A DNA stretch of 64,000 bases from Larus michahellis. Lineage: Eukaryota; Chordata; Aves; Charadriiformes; Laridae. The DNA lies in the NCBI RefSeq assembly GCF_964199755.1, contig NC_133896.1, forward strand, positions 86,660,215 through 86,724,214, given 5' to 3'. Both the position numbers and the translations under genes were made by a program. Of this stretch, positions 39,934 to 53,999 are shown piece by piece; the first letter of the stretch is position 1; each line of letters begins with the position of its first letter. The notes under the pieces were generated by a model that did no database searches, was not told the origin of the DNA, and saw only the letters and a list, made by a program, of their open reading frames with translations.

Positions 39934-42900
39934 AATCGGAAAACAGAGAAAGGACATTGCAGCACTGAGCTGAAGGACTGCTGCTGCACCTGATTACTCC
40001 TGAGGCATGAAATGCACAGGTTTCTCTTGCACAGCAGAGTTACTTACTAGAGCCTGTGACGCCGTACCCTTGACTCCACAGCCACAGCTCAGCAGGCAGG
40101 TTCAAAGGCAGTACTCCACCCGCTGTTACACCTTTCCTTTGGGCGCAATACATCATTGCCAGGCTGATATAACGTGGTGGAAAGAATCTAGTTTTACTGA
40201 CTGAGCTTCACTGGTCTTTGACTGCAACAGCAAACTGCGCTTCATACTCTAACATTTCTGCCTGTGCAAGTTACACAAGTGACTTCTAAGGGACATCCCC
40301 ACTGCTATCAATTAGAGGACTGCAGCCAGAGATGATAAAGTCCCAATTTTCACTGCATTAGAAAAGACTCACCTACCATTTCTGGATTATAATTTCTGTA
40401 TGCATCAGCTACTGAAAGGAAAAAAAAAAAATCACCACACAAGTGAATGCAAACAGCAGCCTAGTATTTTTACTGTTTGCTCTTAACCTCATAAAAAATA
40501 CCTTTTGTAACAGCATATGCACTTAGTTTTGCCCTTCAGCTCTTTACCAAATGAAAAAAACATACAGGATATAGCACCTCAAACCAGCTCAAAGTGGATC
40601 TCTAACACAAGAGTCAATCAGGCAGGAGATATCACACTGCATTACATTTTACATTTAATGAACACATCAAGGACAACCAGGGCATATCAAGTGTGTCTTC
40701 TCTGAAATTATGTGCCAGAATTACAGATAGTAAACATTTTGGAACTTGAGAGACGTACACGTGTGCAACACAGGTGAAAGTACCCAGGGAACTCAACCAC
40801 TCACACACACACACAAAAAAAAAACCTCAAACAAAAATCTCCACAAGCATTCAAGACATCAGCCCACAAAAGGCATTCGCATCACTGCAAAAAAATCTTC
40901 AGAACTTCTTAATGTCTTATTCTCAAGTGTCTTACGATTGCTGGAAGTTAGACCTTCAACCATAAAAAAAAATAATCTCCTCAGGTGTGCTAAAATCCTG
41001 CTAGAGAGTATGCCAAGGATGACCACAGTTTTGTGAAGACTGAGCAGCATCTCAGCAACACCTCTCTCATGCCAAAGGCGACCTGGGGCCCTTTAGCTCA
41101 GTACGTGTGGCCAAGGAATAACCAAGAGGAGGAGGTGGATAAATAAAAGGAGGAGAACTAGAGTGAAGGAAGTAGTGTGAATCCTGGTCTGCAATCGCCT
41201 CTTCTGAGCTACAAATGCTTTCTAGCTTGTAGTTATTTAATACAGAGCACAAACAGACAGATGAGCACAAAACCTCTAAGGATGTCCCCATCTTTTGAAG
41301 AGAGTTAGAAGAGGTTTAGCTAAAAGGTAAAATTACTGAACAGAAAGTTGGTTCTGTTTTACCTCAAACCAGGAGAAAAACCAAATCCCTTGTGGATCTA
41401 GCTTAAGGCAGCGGGAGGGTGGCAGGAGTGTAAAATCTAACAATCTTATTGGGCAACTTTCCAAACTGTCTCCAGAACATGTTTATTAGAGTTAAATTTC
41501 AAAAATCAACCTTAGCACTCTACCATACAAACTTAAACTGTACAGAAATGCACACTATTTTGGGACAAAAACCTCTGCTCTGCTGGAACTGACAGGAGCT
41601 TTGCCTTCAACTTTGGCAAAGTCGCAATTTCACCCTGAACACACCTTACTGAGACAAACCATTGCCTTACAGCATGTACCTCTGCTCCTGCCCCTTACCC
41701 TTGACTAATGTAGTCCCTTCACTGACCAGTACCTCAGGATGACGTAGGCTTCCAAGTTCAGCTGTACAGCACACTGGCAAAGCGGTGCTCATGCACAACT
41801 ACAACAGGCAGCAATTCCACTTCCTACTAAAAATTACTACTAGTAATGTTGTTACTATTGCAAATTGAAAAGCAATATCTCAGGATTCAGTAAATAATCT
41901 GCAATTGTGAATCTTCTGGTTTACGCGTGCAAGGGTGCTGACAACTAAGCCAAGCATACCCTGACCACATGGAAAATAGAGGGAATATTACAGTATGTCA
42001 AACCTCACTGTTGAAGCCAAATGAACCACAAAACTCCTATTTTCCTTTTTTTTTTCCCCCCTCCAAGCTGCCCGAGAAAGGCATACAGGCAGAACAAATT
42101 TGATTCTAAACTTCAAGGTTTTATAACAATGAGCTTGCTGACCTGTGCTTTATTGCTTGGTTGTCGGTCTCATCTTACACAATTATACAGAGAGAATATG
42201 GTTAAGCTAAGCTCCCACCACGCTGCCTTCACAACTAGGTTTAGGGCTTGAACAAAATTGTTTTTTCACTTTTACCTTAACAAACTTTTTATCTTTATGT
42301 AATTTTAGCAAGCCAAACTCTAAATTAGAAAAGAGGGGTATTACCTACGGATACGACTTTCTGGAATCTACTTTTTATTCTGTTAACAGTGTCTGTGCAG
42401 GGAAACAAAGACAAGAATAGAGCTTTTGAATGATGTGATGTTATAGAAAGTGAAGTTAACTGCAGACAGGCAGTAGATACACAAGTATCCACTCATTCTT
42501 TACCTTGCCCATGGTTACTTAACTGAATCAGCACCTATAGGGAAAAAAAAATAATATCAAGAACTAGGACTTAGGTCCTAGTGCTGTTTCAAATATGTAA
42601 TTACCATTCATTCTTTCTTAATGAGAAATGTCTGCTTTCTCAGAGGAAAAGTCAGGTATTTTGTTTCAGAATCCACAGCCTTTTCCTGTGCATCTCTATC
42701 TGAACACATCTATATTACTCATTGCCACAGTAACTAAAGACACTAAAATTTTCTGTCCACATGTAAGAGTTCCCCTCAGGAACTCAGTCACCACTCCAAG
42801 GTCCCATCCCTTCCCTGATCATCAGATGCTTCAGTCCCAGCATGACAGACATGTCCCAGACACAAAATTCTTGTTTCACTGTATCTGAGTGTCCAACATG

Positions 42901-45900
42901 TAACATAGCAGTTCCTACCTAATAAACACAAATACTTGGTGATGGTAATGGCTGGAAGAATACAGTGAAAGTGAAAGGAGCAGTAGGTATCAGAGTGGCC
43001 AATTAAAGAAAAGAGAACCAAACTAATGGCACCAGGAGGGAGCTTCCATCAGGTCCCTCTTACTTTCTCCAACCCCATCCAGCCTACAGAGGGAAAACTT
43101 ACTTTACAGACTTTAGTCCACTGAATAACACTGTTGCAATATCCCTATAGGAGCAGTCTTGGAGAGTAATCATTCCAAATATTTATCTCTATAAATACAT
43201 GTATCCCACATGTGTTTCTAACAGGAATGTTTCTTTGCACGCAGTTTTCATCGATATAAAACATCAGGTTCAACAGAGGGATATACGTTAGAGAAAGATA
43301 CCCACAGACACACCACATGGGGAAGGCAGGAAGAGAAATTTCACTGGCCCTTCAGTCATACACAACCAAGTCTAACGAGTTAACTTATGAGCAAGACAAT
43401 AATGTTGAATAAAACTACACAGATACAAAGGAGAGAGGGGGAAGAAAAGAAATCTATCCAGATTTAGATGCCTGAAGTCCTTTGAGGACTCAAACAAAAA
43501 AAAAAAAACAAAACAGAACGACCAAAAAAAATGATGCTCCGTTAAGTGCTTTCCCATCACATGCTAATCCTTGTCCTAGGAAGAGTTATTGGTGACACTC
43601 CAGTAGAGCACACTAGCCCCTACACCTTATCAGTCAGATGCATCTGATTTCCAATCTCCTCTTGACATAAAGAGATTACACCCTCTATAAACATTTGTAA
43701 TTACACTACATATTTTGTATGTTATAAACAATAATTTTCATTTCACCTTAACCAGATAATAGTGCTTTTAAGGTACACCGGCCAACATGCAGGTACTTCT
43801 CATAAAAGTGCACGATATATCTATAAGCCAGGACATGGTTAACTCTTTACCACATAGTATTTTTCCTCAGCACATCTTCTTATGTACCCAAAGGGTAGCT
43901 GCACCCCAAGAGCCACACTGGACAGCTCTGTCACAAGGTAAAGGAAGGAGAATCTGTGGGTGACTTGTGATGACCACCAAAGCTTATTTGCGTACAGGCA
44001 AGATGTTGGGGAAGAGCCATACATGCCTGAGGAGGTCCAGACAGGAGTCAAAACTATTAGGCTCAGCAGAAATTAGAGCTCAAGGGTACTCACACAGGGA
44101 AGAGGAGGCCAGGCTAACAGCCTAAGCAGATACACTCACACTCATGCTCTTTATCTGCCGGCACACATGCAGCGTGGAACAGGTTGCAAAGGGACAGGCG
44201 GAAAAGGTAGACAACTGAGTATACACAGTCCCTAATACTATCCCAACTGGTGTGGAGCATATTGTTTGGATAAGACCTAGTCACAGACTCTAATCCTCTC
44301 ACACGTAAAATTGAGTTAGTCCAGGTCTCCAAATAGTTGAAAACCACTGAGGAATACGTGGAAATAGGATATCACTATCATCTTCCTCTCCTCCAACTAT
44401 CTTTTGAAAGGAAAGCTCCTTTCCTTGAACTGAGGCATCTCCTAGGTTCTGTTTTCAGGAGCTAGTTTTGAGTCATGAAACCAAAATGGAGAGACAGCTC
44501 TCCATAATACAGAATACTGGTCCACAAGCCTAGAAAAACCCCACAACCAACCAAAAGAAAAAAAAAAAAAACCAAAAAAACATGAGGCAGATGTGCACTC
44601 ACTTTATCATTCCTGGTATTTCTTTCTGCTCAACATGCAGACTTCACAGACTTCATTGAGGGCACTAAGCATGGGGTCCACTGAACAAACTTGGATGCTG
44701 CAAATTCTGTTACAACCCTACACCCTCAGCAGTACTGTTAAGTGTTGCAATAAGCAGATCCTCCTTGTAAGGCACACAGGCAGAATGATAAAGGATTGAA
44801 GTACCATAAGGTGTAGAGAATTATAGGAACATTCAGTAATGTGTACTATTAGTTAAATTCCCTAGACAATAAATGGAAGTAGCAGCACACAGTGAGGTAA
44901 GGGAAAGAAGAGAGGATTTAACTCAGTCACAGAAAATACTGAGGAGTAAGAGGTGACAAGATCTATCGCTTTAAAGGCAATAAACTCTAAACTTCCATCC
45001 TTCTTCTACATGCTATGCCAGAAAGACAAATACATTGATATTTTTCAGACAAGTAGTTTTCCTGACTGAAAAGTGACCTCATAAAAAAAGTTATAAAGGT
45101 ATAAACAATCTTTTCAAGCTGCTTAATGCAAGCTTAGGTTTCGTGTGATTGGAGGACAACAGGAGATCGGCACAGCATCGGTACAGCACCACAAGTATCC
45201 ACCCCTATTCTCTCTCAGAGCAGATTTCTCAGCATCTCCCTATGCTTCTCTGCTCAAGATGTGCACCAGCTATAACTAAAATACCATTGACAGGTTTTCA
45301 CTTTAAACCACATTGAGACAAAAAGGACACTCCTTATGCTGGACCTGTCTTTCAAGACTCTTTCTGCTATGTAACTTCAGTTTTCTTACTACACTACGGC
45401 CAGGTAAATTATATGCTAGACTCTTCAGAGTAAAGGCCTTGTTTTTTCATTTGTGAAATACCTTTCCTGAGAAATAATGAAGCAAGGTAAATACGGATAA
45501 TGGGCAGCATAGCAAGGAAAGAACTCACTGGGTTAGCCATATTCTATTCGTTTACTTCTAATTCATACCTCATAGATCTTTGCTTAATGCTTAAAGATGT
45601 TAAGGACAGAAATGCCACAACCTTACTCAGTGACCTTTTCCCATGCTTTGCTCTTCTTACAAAAACAGCAGTAGTATTTGTAGGACAACAATACGGTTAT
45701 ATTGGGCTCGGGGATGCTAATGAGCTGCACACAATATCCTTCATGTGGCTACAAGCTTAAAAGATGCACACCATGTGTGTCTGACAGACAAAGGAATGGA
45801 GTGCACCACAAGTAACTTGCCGTAGGTCTGTAGAGAAGCCACCTCTCACCTACACGATATGCCTGGGAATGCAGGTGAGCCTGAACTAAGAGCCCCAGCA

Positions 45901-48900
45901 ATCCTCACTAACTTTGCTTCACTCCTTGCTGGGGGGGATCAGGAGTTCCTCTGACAGAAGACATGCTGCATACGATGGCAAATGCAATCTGCAGTCTCAG
46001 CATATGACCCAGACCTGAACTGTTCATAAGCCACAGTCTCCAGTTACATATCAGCACGCTACCTAGCTCACAGAAACGATCCCTGCTCTCAAGGGAACTT
46101 GCACACAACAAACTAAAGACAAAATAAAACAAAAAGAACAGTATCATCACATTTTTGTGCAGCAGGCCAAGCAGGGATCAGCAACACCTTCGACGATTAA
46201 ATATTGCATTAAAATGATTTTTTTTTTTGTTTAATTAAGATTTCCTCCATAGATAACTCAGATCACAAAAGAGGGCTGCTGAATTATCTCTGAATAAGCC
46301 CATATTCAGTGAAATCACTGTATGCAGCACTTATATTCAGTACCTCTTATGCTTCTAAGAGATGCTACCATCACATCAGTAACTGCTTCCTCCAAACGAG
46401 GAGGAAAGGACAAGGAAGAACAGCACAAAAGAATTACCAGTATTTACAAAAAAGTTTATTTTTTGCAAATAAAAGGTTACCAAAAGCTTATTTCAGGTTA
46501 CTGCAGGTGTTGGTTTAGTTACAGATTAACGGTAATGTACAAGACCCACCTAGAGGAAGGTCACAGTCCTACCTGCACTGCTACCTGGGGAGCAGCCCTG
46601 ACAGACCACAGTGCAGGCCTTCAAACCAAAAGGCATCAAAAAGGCATCTGCAACCAGCTAAAGAGCAACCAGAGGGTGTCTGCCCAGCACACAGAACCGG
46701 TTCCAGTTTTCATTTCAGAAGGCTACCATCTGGGCATGAATGTGCCTTCCTATATTTTGAAAAAGACATTGTCCCAAAGACAATATAATCAGCAGCGGCA
46801 GAAAATAGTCCGCCACCTTGGAAAAACCCAAAACATTAAAGAAAGAGGAAATGAAGCACAACTGCAGCACGCAGCTAAGATGGAAGGCCCCATGTGCAGA
46901 AGTAGTTTCCAGCTAAATGCAGGCTCATAGCAAAGAGATGTGTTCAGGAGTTTTGGACCGACAATGCAGGCACATCCCAGGAGCAGTTTAATTACATTTC
47001 ACCAGCAGCAGCTACTTCACAACCTATATCACAGGGTCCTCTGTATGAGACCATCACTGGACACAGAGAGAACAGGCAACACTTCAGCTAATTCTTTCAA
47101 TGTCATTACCAACACACTATCAAGACATAATGAAGTCACCAGCCTTGAGCCAATTTAATAGGCTGATGCTGAAAAGGGGATCTAATGTCCTGGGCTCCTC
47201 CTTCACCACAGCTCCTGTCAATTATCAGGCATCAACTCACTGACCTCTCCTGTAAGCCAGCTCCGCTCACTAGCCCAGCATGGAACTAACCAGTAAAAGA
47301 TGCATCTTCTATGTCTTCTACCAAAAAGGCCAACAAATACCAGAGCCAGAGCGACAGTGGGGATATGCCCACAAGGCCAAAAGCAACAAGGAGTAAATGC
47401 CCCTTTCAACAGGGGCAAGCTGACAGCCTGGTCATTCAATGAACTACTGTGCAGCAAGCACCAAATACAAGAAGAAACTGAAAGTCACTCTTACACAGTG
47501 TGAAGAACCGGTCTCCAAAACAAACATAAATTTTCTTCCCATATCTGCATGTTACTTGAATTTTTAACTTAGAACCAAACCAAATGGAATACAACTTGTA
47601 AGTTGTCATTTTCTATACGAGCCATGGGCTACTGAAACACTGTGGCTTTCAGATGTTCCAGAAACATCTCAATAAAGCACAAAGACCATTTGCTAAGACG
47701 TTCCTTTTTCAAAAATCAGGTTAGAGTCCACAAGTCTGTCAACAGACACAAAACGCCCAGTAACATTAACGGGACTGATCACCGGATTTGTAAGTGACAA
47801 GAGACACCCTTCAAAATTAATAACTGATGGAGCTTGGCCAGCCGAAGCAGACAGTCACTGCCTTTCTGGCAGCTTTTGTCAGACAGTCAGGACATCTCAA
47901 TGCCATCAGGGTGACCAGAAGAAAAATGAAACAAGATTGGAGAGCAAACTAATTGCAAAATCCCATAGGGACGGGAGGAGGCACAGCAATGTAAGGAAGC
48001 TTCTGCTGCTCACATAGTGCCTTTGCAGTGAGACAGTAACCTCTGTTTCTTTTGCTTCTTCATGATGAAGATCTTTTATGAGTACAGAATTCTAGCCCTA
48101 AGTAGGAAGTTAATGAAAGTTTAAATCATTTTTCCTGCAAGAAGACATAGTCACAAATTATATTGACTTCCTTCAAAAAGACCCACAAGATTTACTTTGT
48201 CTTACAAAATCTAGAGCACGCCACCCACAAGACAGCTGCCCAAAACAGAGCCCCAGACACACACACACCAACCTCACCCATGTCCTGCTGCCTTTCTCAG
48301 AAATAATCAGTCAAGGAAAGTAAGAGTGTTAGTCTCAACCCATTTAAGTTTGATTGTTAAATTAACAGATACACCTCTCAGTTTTTATTCCTATTATCAA
48401 GCTCCCAACATTTTGTTTGCCTTAGGTCTTGCTGACCTTGGCACAGAATAGGAATTATATTCTTAGCTGGATGACTAGTTCTCAAACAGTTTCTCCTATA
48501 TTACTAACACACACCAACAGGTCCTTTATATGCATCCGTCTTTTTTGTTTACCGTAACGCTTCACTGCTACCGGAAAGACAGACCTCAATGTTTCTTGAG
48601 GCTTGAGTGAGATGCTGATGCCCTCTGGAAGAATGCAATGAGCATTCTGTTTTCACAACACAAACATAAAACCTAAACACTCTTTTCAAAAGTTTTGGAG
48701 AAGCTTTGTAACAATGTTTAATTCCTTACCCCACCCATCTTACTTTAATTACCAAGAAAAACTGCAGAGAAAAAAACCCCAACAGAAGATTCACCTTTGA
48801 CTTTTCAATCCTGCCCACTGCTTCCTCACTTAACTGTGGTCGTTAATCACTCCTAATTTAACCCTCTTGTTTTCAGGGTGAGCTACCTGTTGGTAAAGGT

Positions 48901-49451
48901 GCTTTAACTGCACTTTGTCAAGTGGATCCCCTCTCTTGCCAGCAGTCCTCAATCTTCAAAGAGGATCCCCTGGTCATAAAAGCATGATCCCTGGTCAGAG
49001 GTGATATTTCACAGATACGGTAAGAGCCTTTCTGAGAGAAATCCCACACTGTAGTACCTTATTAACCTTCCATAATCATGACCACACAGAAAACTGCATT
49101 TTTAGGTTTTTTCCAAACACCTTCATAAGATGGGCTGCTTTGTTCATAAGCTACAAAAGTATCACCATTTTGAATTACTCAGAGAAGATGACTTTGATTT
49201 AATACACAGCTGGTGATGACTTCGTGCTATGAACAGACTGCAAGAACCAGGGACGCTGAACAGCCAGAAGCTTCATTTTCATGCAAATACCCTCAGGAGG
49301 CCACACAAAAGAAAGAACAGCACATCATGTTTTTTTTCTGTATTGCTTACAAAGAAGTCTCTACAGGGAATGCTTGTCAGGGAGACGAGAGAGATCGGAG
49401 ACTTCCTCTGTTGCTCCCAGGAGTCTAGATTATAAACTGTCCTCCCCACTT

Positions 49452-49474
49452 AAAAAAAAAAAAAAAAAAAAAAA
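49452..49474 (+). repeat. poly(A) tract, 23 A
   Basis: An uninterrupted A23 run within the BORCS5 intron. No LINE or retrogene body is recognisable directly upstream, so I treat it as a simple homopolymer. Confidence 0.9.
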
Positions 49475-52032
49475 GGCTCGTTTCATCAAGAAGTGAAGTT
49501 CCCTGCTAGCATTTCTAATGGAAGGTGTTTTACATTCAGCGAAAAAAATAATAATGCAAACACTCCAAATATACAGCAGTTTTAGAGCACAACAGTCAGG
49601 CACTTCACTCCCAAGTGTGCTCCTTAAGAGTAGTTTTTCTCTCCTCTCAATTTGGCTGGGATTGGGATTTGATGTTTACAAATGGCAATACAACAGGCAT
49701 CCACTGGAATGCTTTCCTAACCCATCATATGTGGGATGCTCTCCCCTTTCTGTCCACATGAATATAGCACCAGAGAAGATAGTCCCTGGCATTAAGAAAA
49801 AATACATTCCAGTCCTTGACTCACCATAGTAGGTGCTACACAACCACTTCAAGACAGTACCACCTACCCCACTGAATGGCTACATCCAACAGATTCAAAC
49901 ACTGGAATCAGCAAATGCTTAAATGCTGACTTCTCAAACAGTGCTTATTATACATGCTCAGTAGCAACAGTACTTCAAAGAACGCAAACATTACTCAGAA
50001 GGACCCTACACAACCATAGCTGTAAGTCTGAGGTGCAATTTTTGCTGCAGAAGTCAAGGAAAACCTAGTATGAAAGATGTAATGGACACAACACTGGCGT
50101 TTTCTTTCGTGCAAGCGTGTACAATGCTAAAGACCTCCAGCTTCACTGACCACAGCTCAACACAATATGGCTAGGAGAGACTAGTGCTTCAGCTCTTAAG
50201 CGCTTTTTCTCTCAATAACATGCAGTCTCTTCATGACCACGTACTTCCCCACTCCATCAATTTAACTATTAGGCTTCTTCTGAGACTTCAAAGCAAAACA
50301 TAACCCTTCGGCTTAAGCAAAGTCAAGGGAAAAACTGAAAAGAATAACGAAGCTCACAAGGGCTACAAGTTCACGTCTTCATGTCTCCAAGCTGGTAGAT
50401 CAGAAGACACAAGCTTTTAGGGTTAACTCCTAAAAGGTCTCTAATGTCCTTCTACATCCATTCCAGGAACATGATCTTGCATGTGAAGAATACAGAGAAG
50501 AGACCAGTCCAGAATGGAACAACTTCTTGAGCCAGCCTGTGGCAGATCTGAGGCCTCTCAAGACTCAACTCACTCAACAGACTACACTGCTTTCTGTAGT
50601 GAACACAAGCATCACAGTCCTGTTGTTCAAGTAACAATAAGCATTCGAGGCTGAAAAAGCTGTTTGCAGAATTAAACATAATTAAGAATGCAATACCCCT
50701 GAGCAGTCACCAGATGTCACCACATCTCAAGAGACTGGGAGGGAAACTCTTAGCCAGCAAAGCGACAGAAATAGAAAAGATTTCTATCATACATGCACAG
50801 CTTCAGGTCCGAAGTAAGACCAGCAAAAGCAACTCGGTGACTAAGGCGACTTCCCATCATACAACTTAATGCATGCATGTTTAGGAGTTAAGGGACCTGG
50901 ACTGGCTATCTAAGGCAGTGACTTCCAACCTTTCTATCTCAGCCACATGGCTACTGCTCTCTCTTATTTCTCGCTTCCTACCTCAAGCTCTGTATCATTG
51001 CTCCTCAACCACCCATATAGGAACACCACCTCTGGAAGCGATCACCAGTCCCACTTCCCAGGACTTCCACAGCTCTCATGCAACCCAGGTTTGCTCACCA
51101 CAGTTCAAGGCTGGGTGGAACTGAAACTCCTTGTCATCGCACTCTTATACATACACAACAACCTCGGTACCAGATGTTAACGCAACTTCTAAATTTGGTC
51201 TCTCAGATTAAGAGTTCCTTATTTCTTTTGTGGATTTGGGTTCCAGCATTCACATTCCAGACTGTCACTGGTGAGATCCTAGCTCTGCCTTTCGTACAAG
51301 GCAGGACTCGGACAAAGCATGTTCTGCCTACAGGTAATGACCCAGCCTCCTGCTGACATGAACGCTGCGCCAGCATCAGCAATCTTACAGTCCTTTCTAA
51401 AATGGTAGTGAAAGTGTCAGGAATAAATCAAATACAGATTTCTACATCACCCTCTGTAAAATTAAAAACAAAAAATAGTTGAAAAAATAAAAAGGTGTAA
51501 CTAACACACACACTCTCTTTTCTTGGTCAAGAGGGACAGCAGTACCAGCCCCAAAAATATTCATATTTGCTTTTCTCCTACTTAGTGGCATCCCCATCTT
51601 TCTGTCGCTTCTGCTAGAAACAGTAGTCACTGCTGCGCACATCTAGACCCCTATCCAGCAGTACCCAATAAAATGCCAAATATTTGGCCCATAGGGCTAT
51701 CATAGTGTCCACAATTACTAGTCATGTTCCGGGGTCCTCATGCAGTAGACACACACCAAAAACAGAAGTAAAGAGTTCCTATCCAAAAAGTGATACTGTG
51801 ATTTTACATTGCCCCTAGCACAAAGCTTCTACCATATCTCCCCAGCAGCCACGCATGAATCAATGACACTCAGACCAGTAGTGCCTACACCTTCAGCTGT
51901 GCAAGACCATATAATTTCTTCCAGTAGCAGGGAGGGCTAAACATCCCAGCTCCTTCCTCTCTGTCACAGCAGGCCTAAAAGGCATGAGTAAGTGCTGCAG
52001 CCAATGTACACATGCACAGTAGGCCTTGAATT

Positions 52033-52053
52033 AAAAAAAAAAAAAAAAAAAAA
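52033..52053 (+). repeat. poly(A) tract, 21 A
   Basis: An uninterrupted A21 run within the BORCS5 intron. A GA-rich simple stretch (GAAAGAAAGAGAGAGAGA) follows near 52398-52418. Confidence 0.9.
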
Positions 52054-52721
52054 TTGGCTCAGTGAGTGTCCACTACACAGCATATTCACACAAGTTTGCT
52101 GACCCACACCGTTCCAGGGAGGGGAGCCCAGAAGCAGGCTGCTTTTACCAAATCAATTCATGCAGGCTGCTCCAGGCAACTTCCTTCCTAAGGGACTTTC
52201 AGATACTAAGAACACTGCACAGTCTCCAGAAAAAAGAGGTAGCTAGAAGCCAGGCCACACAAAATGCATAAACTGGTTTTGGTAAACTGTAGGCTTGACA
52301 ACTCCCGATTTAAATCTTCACTTCCCTTTGAACAGAATAGGAGGAAAAAAGAATGGGTGCAGGGGAAGAAAGAGAAAAAAATGGGACAAAGAGAAAAAAA
52401 GAAAGAAAGAGAGAGAGACACAGTGGGAATTTAAGAGGTCCACTGATATAAAGGGATGTTGTTAACACAGGACTTAAGGACCCACACAGTCCACCCACCC
52501 CCTTCCCAAAACCAAGAACAAAACCTCCTCTAGGTTGGAAACCACAACAAGAAATCTTGACTTCAAGCAACTGAATCCACACATAGCTATGACTCCAAGA
52601 GAGTAACACACAGATGTTTTTAAGAGCCTTGAGCAAAACTGGAGACTGCGGCCCATCATATATTAGAATGTAACACAGCATCTCTCATCAACCAGTGGCA
52701 CAGGGCAAGCTGACGTGCTTA

Positions 52722-53784
<1,063 letters not shown>

Positions 53785-53842
53785 CTGAGGCGCTGGGCTC
53801 GCCCAGGCGGCTACCGGCCTCCGCGCTCTGCTCCGCTCCCAT
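53785..53842 (-). CDS. BORCS5: BORCS5 coding exon 1, N-myristoylation signal
   Basis: On the minus strand this encodes MGAEQSAEAGSRLGEPSAS plus the first base of Ala20. The MGxxxS start matches the N-myristoylation signal of the human protein (MGSEQS), which anchors BORC on the lysosomal membrane. I chose the ATG at 53842 for three reasons: this motif, the strong Kozak context (GCCATCGCCATGG), and the resulting 30 residues before Met31, identical in number to human as I recall it. The frame is open further upstream through the triplet tract, but I see no in-frame ATG there. The donor is TCAG|GTCGGT. The repeat tract begins about 40 nt upstream of this start codon. Confidence 0.94.
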
Positions 53843-53883
53843 GGCGATGGCGGCGGTGCCACCGGCCTCGGCCTTCACCTTCT

Positions 53884-53933
<50 letters not shown>

Positions 53934-53999
53934 TCCTCCTCCTCCTCCTCCTCCTCCTCCTCCCGCCGCCGCCGCCGCCGCCGCCGCCTGCTGCAGCAC
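53811..53999 (-). other. Possible non-AUG upstream frame with poly-glycine, overlapping BORCS5 start
   Basis: A minus-strand frame beginning with near-cognate GTG CTG codons reads through the triplet tract as poly-Ala then poly-Gly. It continues about 16 codons past the tract and ends beyond the BORCS5 ATG in a different frame. There is no AUG at its start. Whether it is translated cannot be told from sequence; the arrangement resembles the poly-glycine upstream frame of the FMR1 CGG repeat, which starts at a non-AUG codon. Confidence 0.25.
53886..53988 (-). repeat. (GGC)8-G-(GGA)10-(GGC)16 compound triplet tract in BORCS5 leader
   Basis: On the plus strand this is (GCC)16 at 53886-53933, (TCC)10 at 53934-53963, a single C, then (GCC)8 at 53965-53988. 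In the BORCS5 sense it is a GGC/GGA tract ending 43 nt before the start codon, so it probably lies in the 5' UTR or right at the promoter. In one sense frame it would encode Ala8-Gly26; in the BORCS5 frame it would encode Arg, Glu and Ala runs. It is expected to be G-rich, structured and length-variable. Confidence 0.93.
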
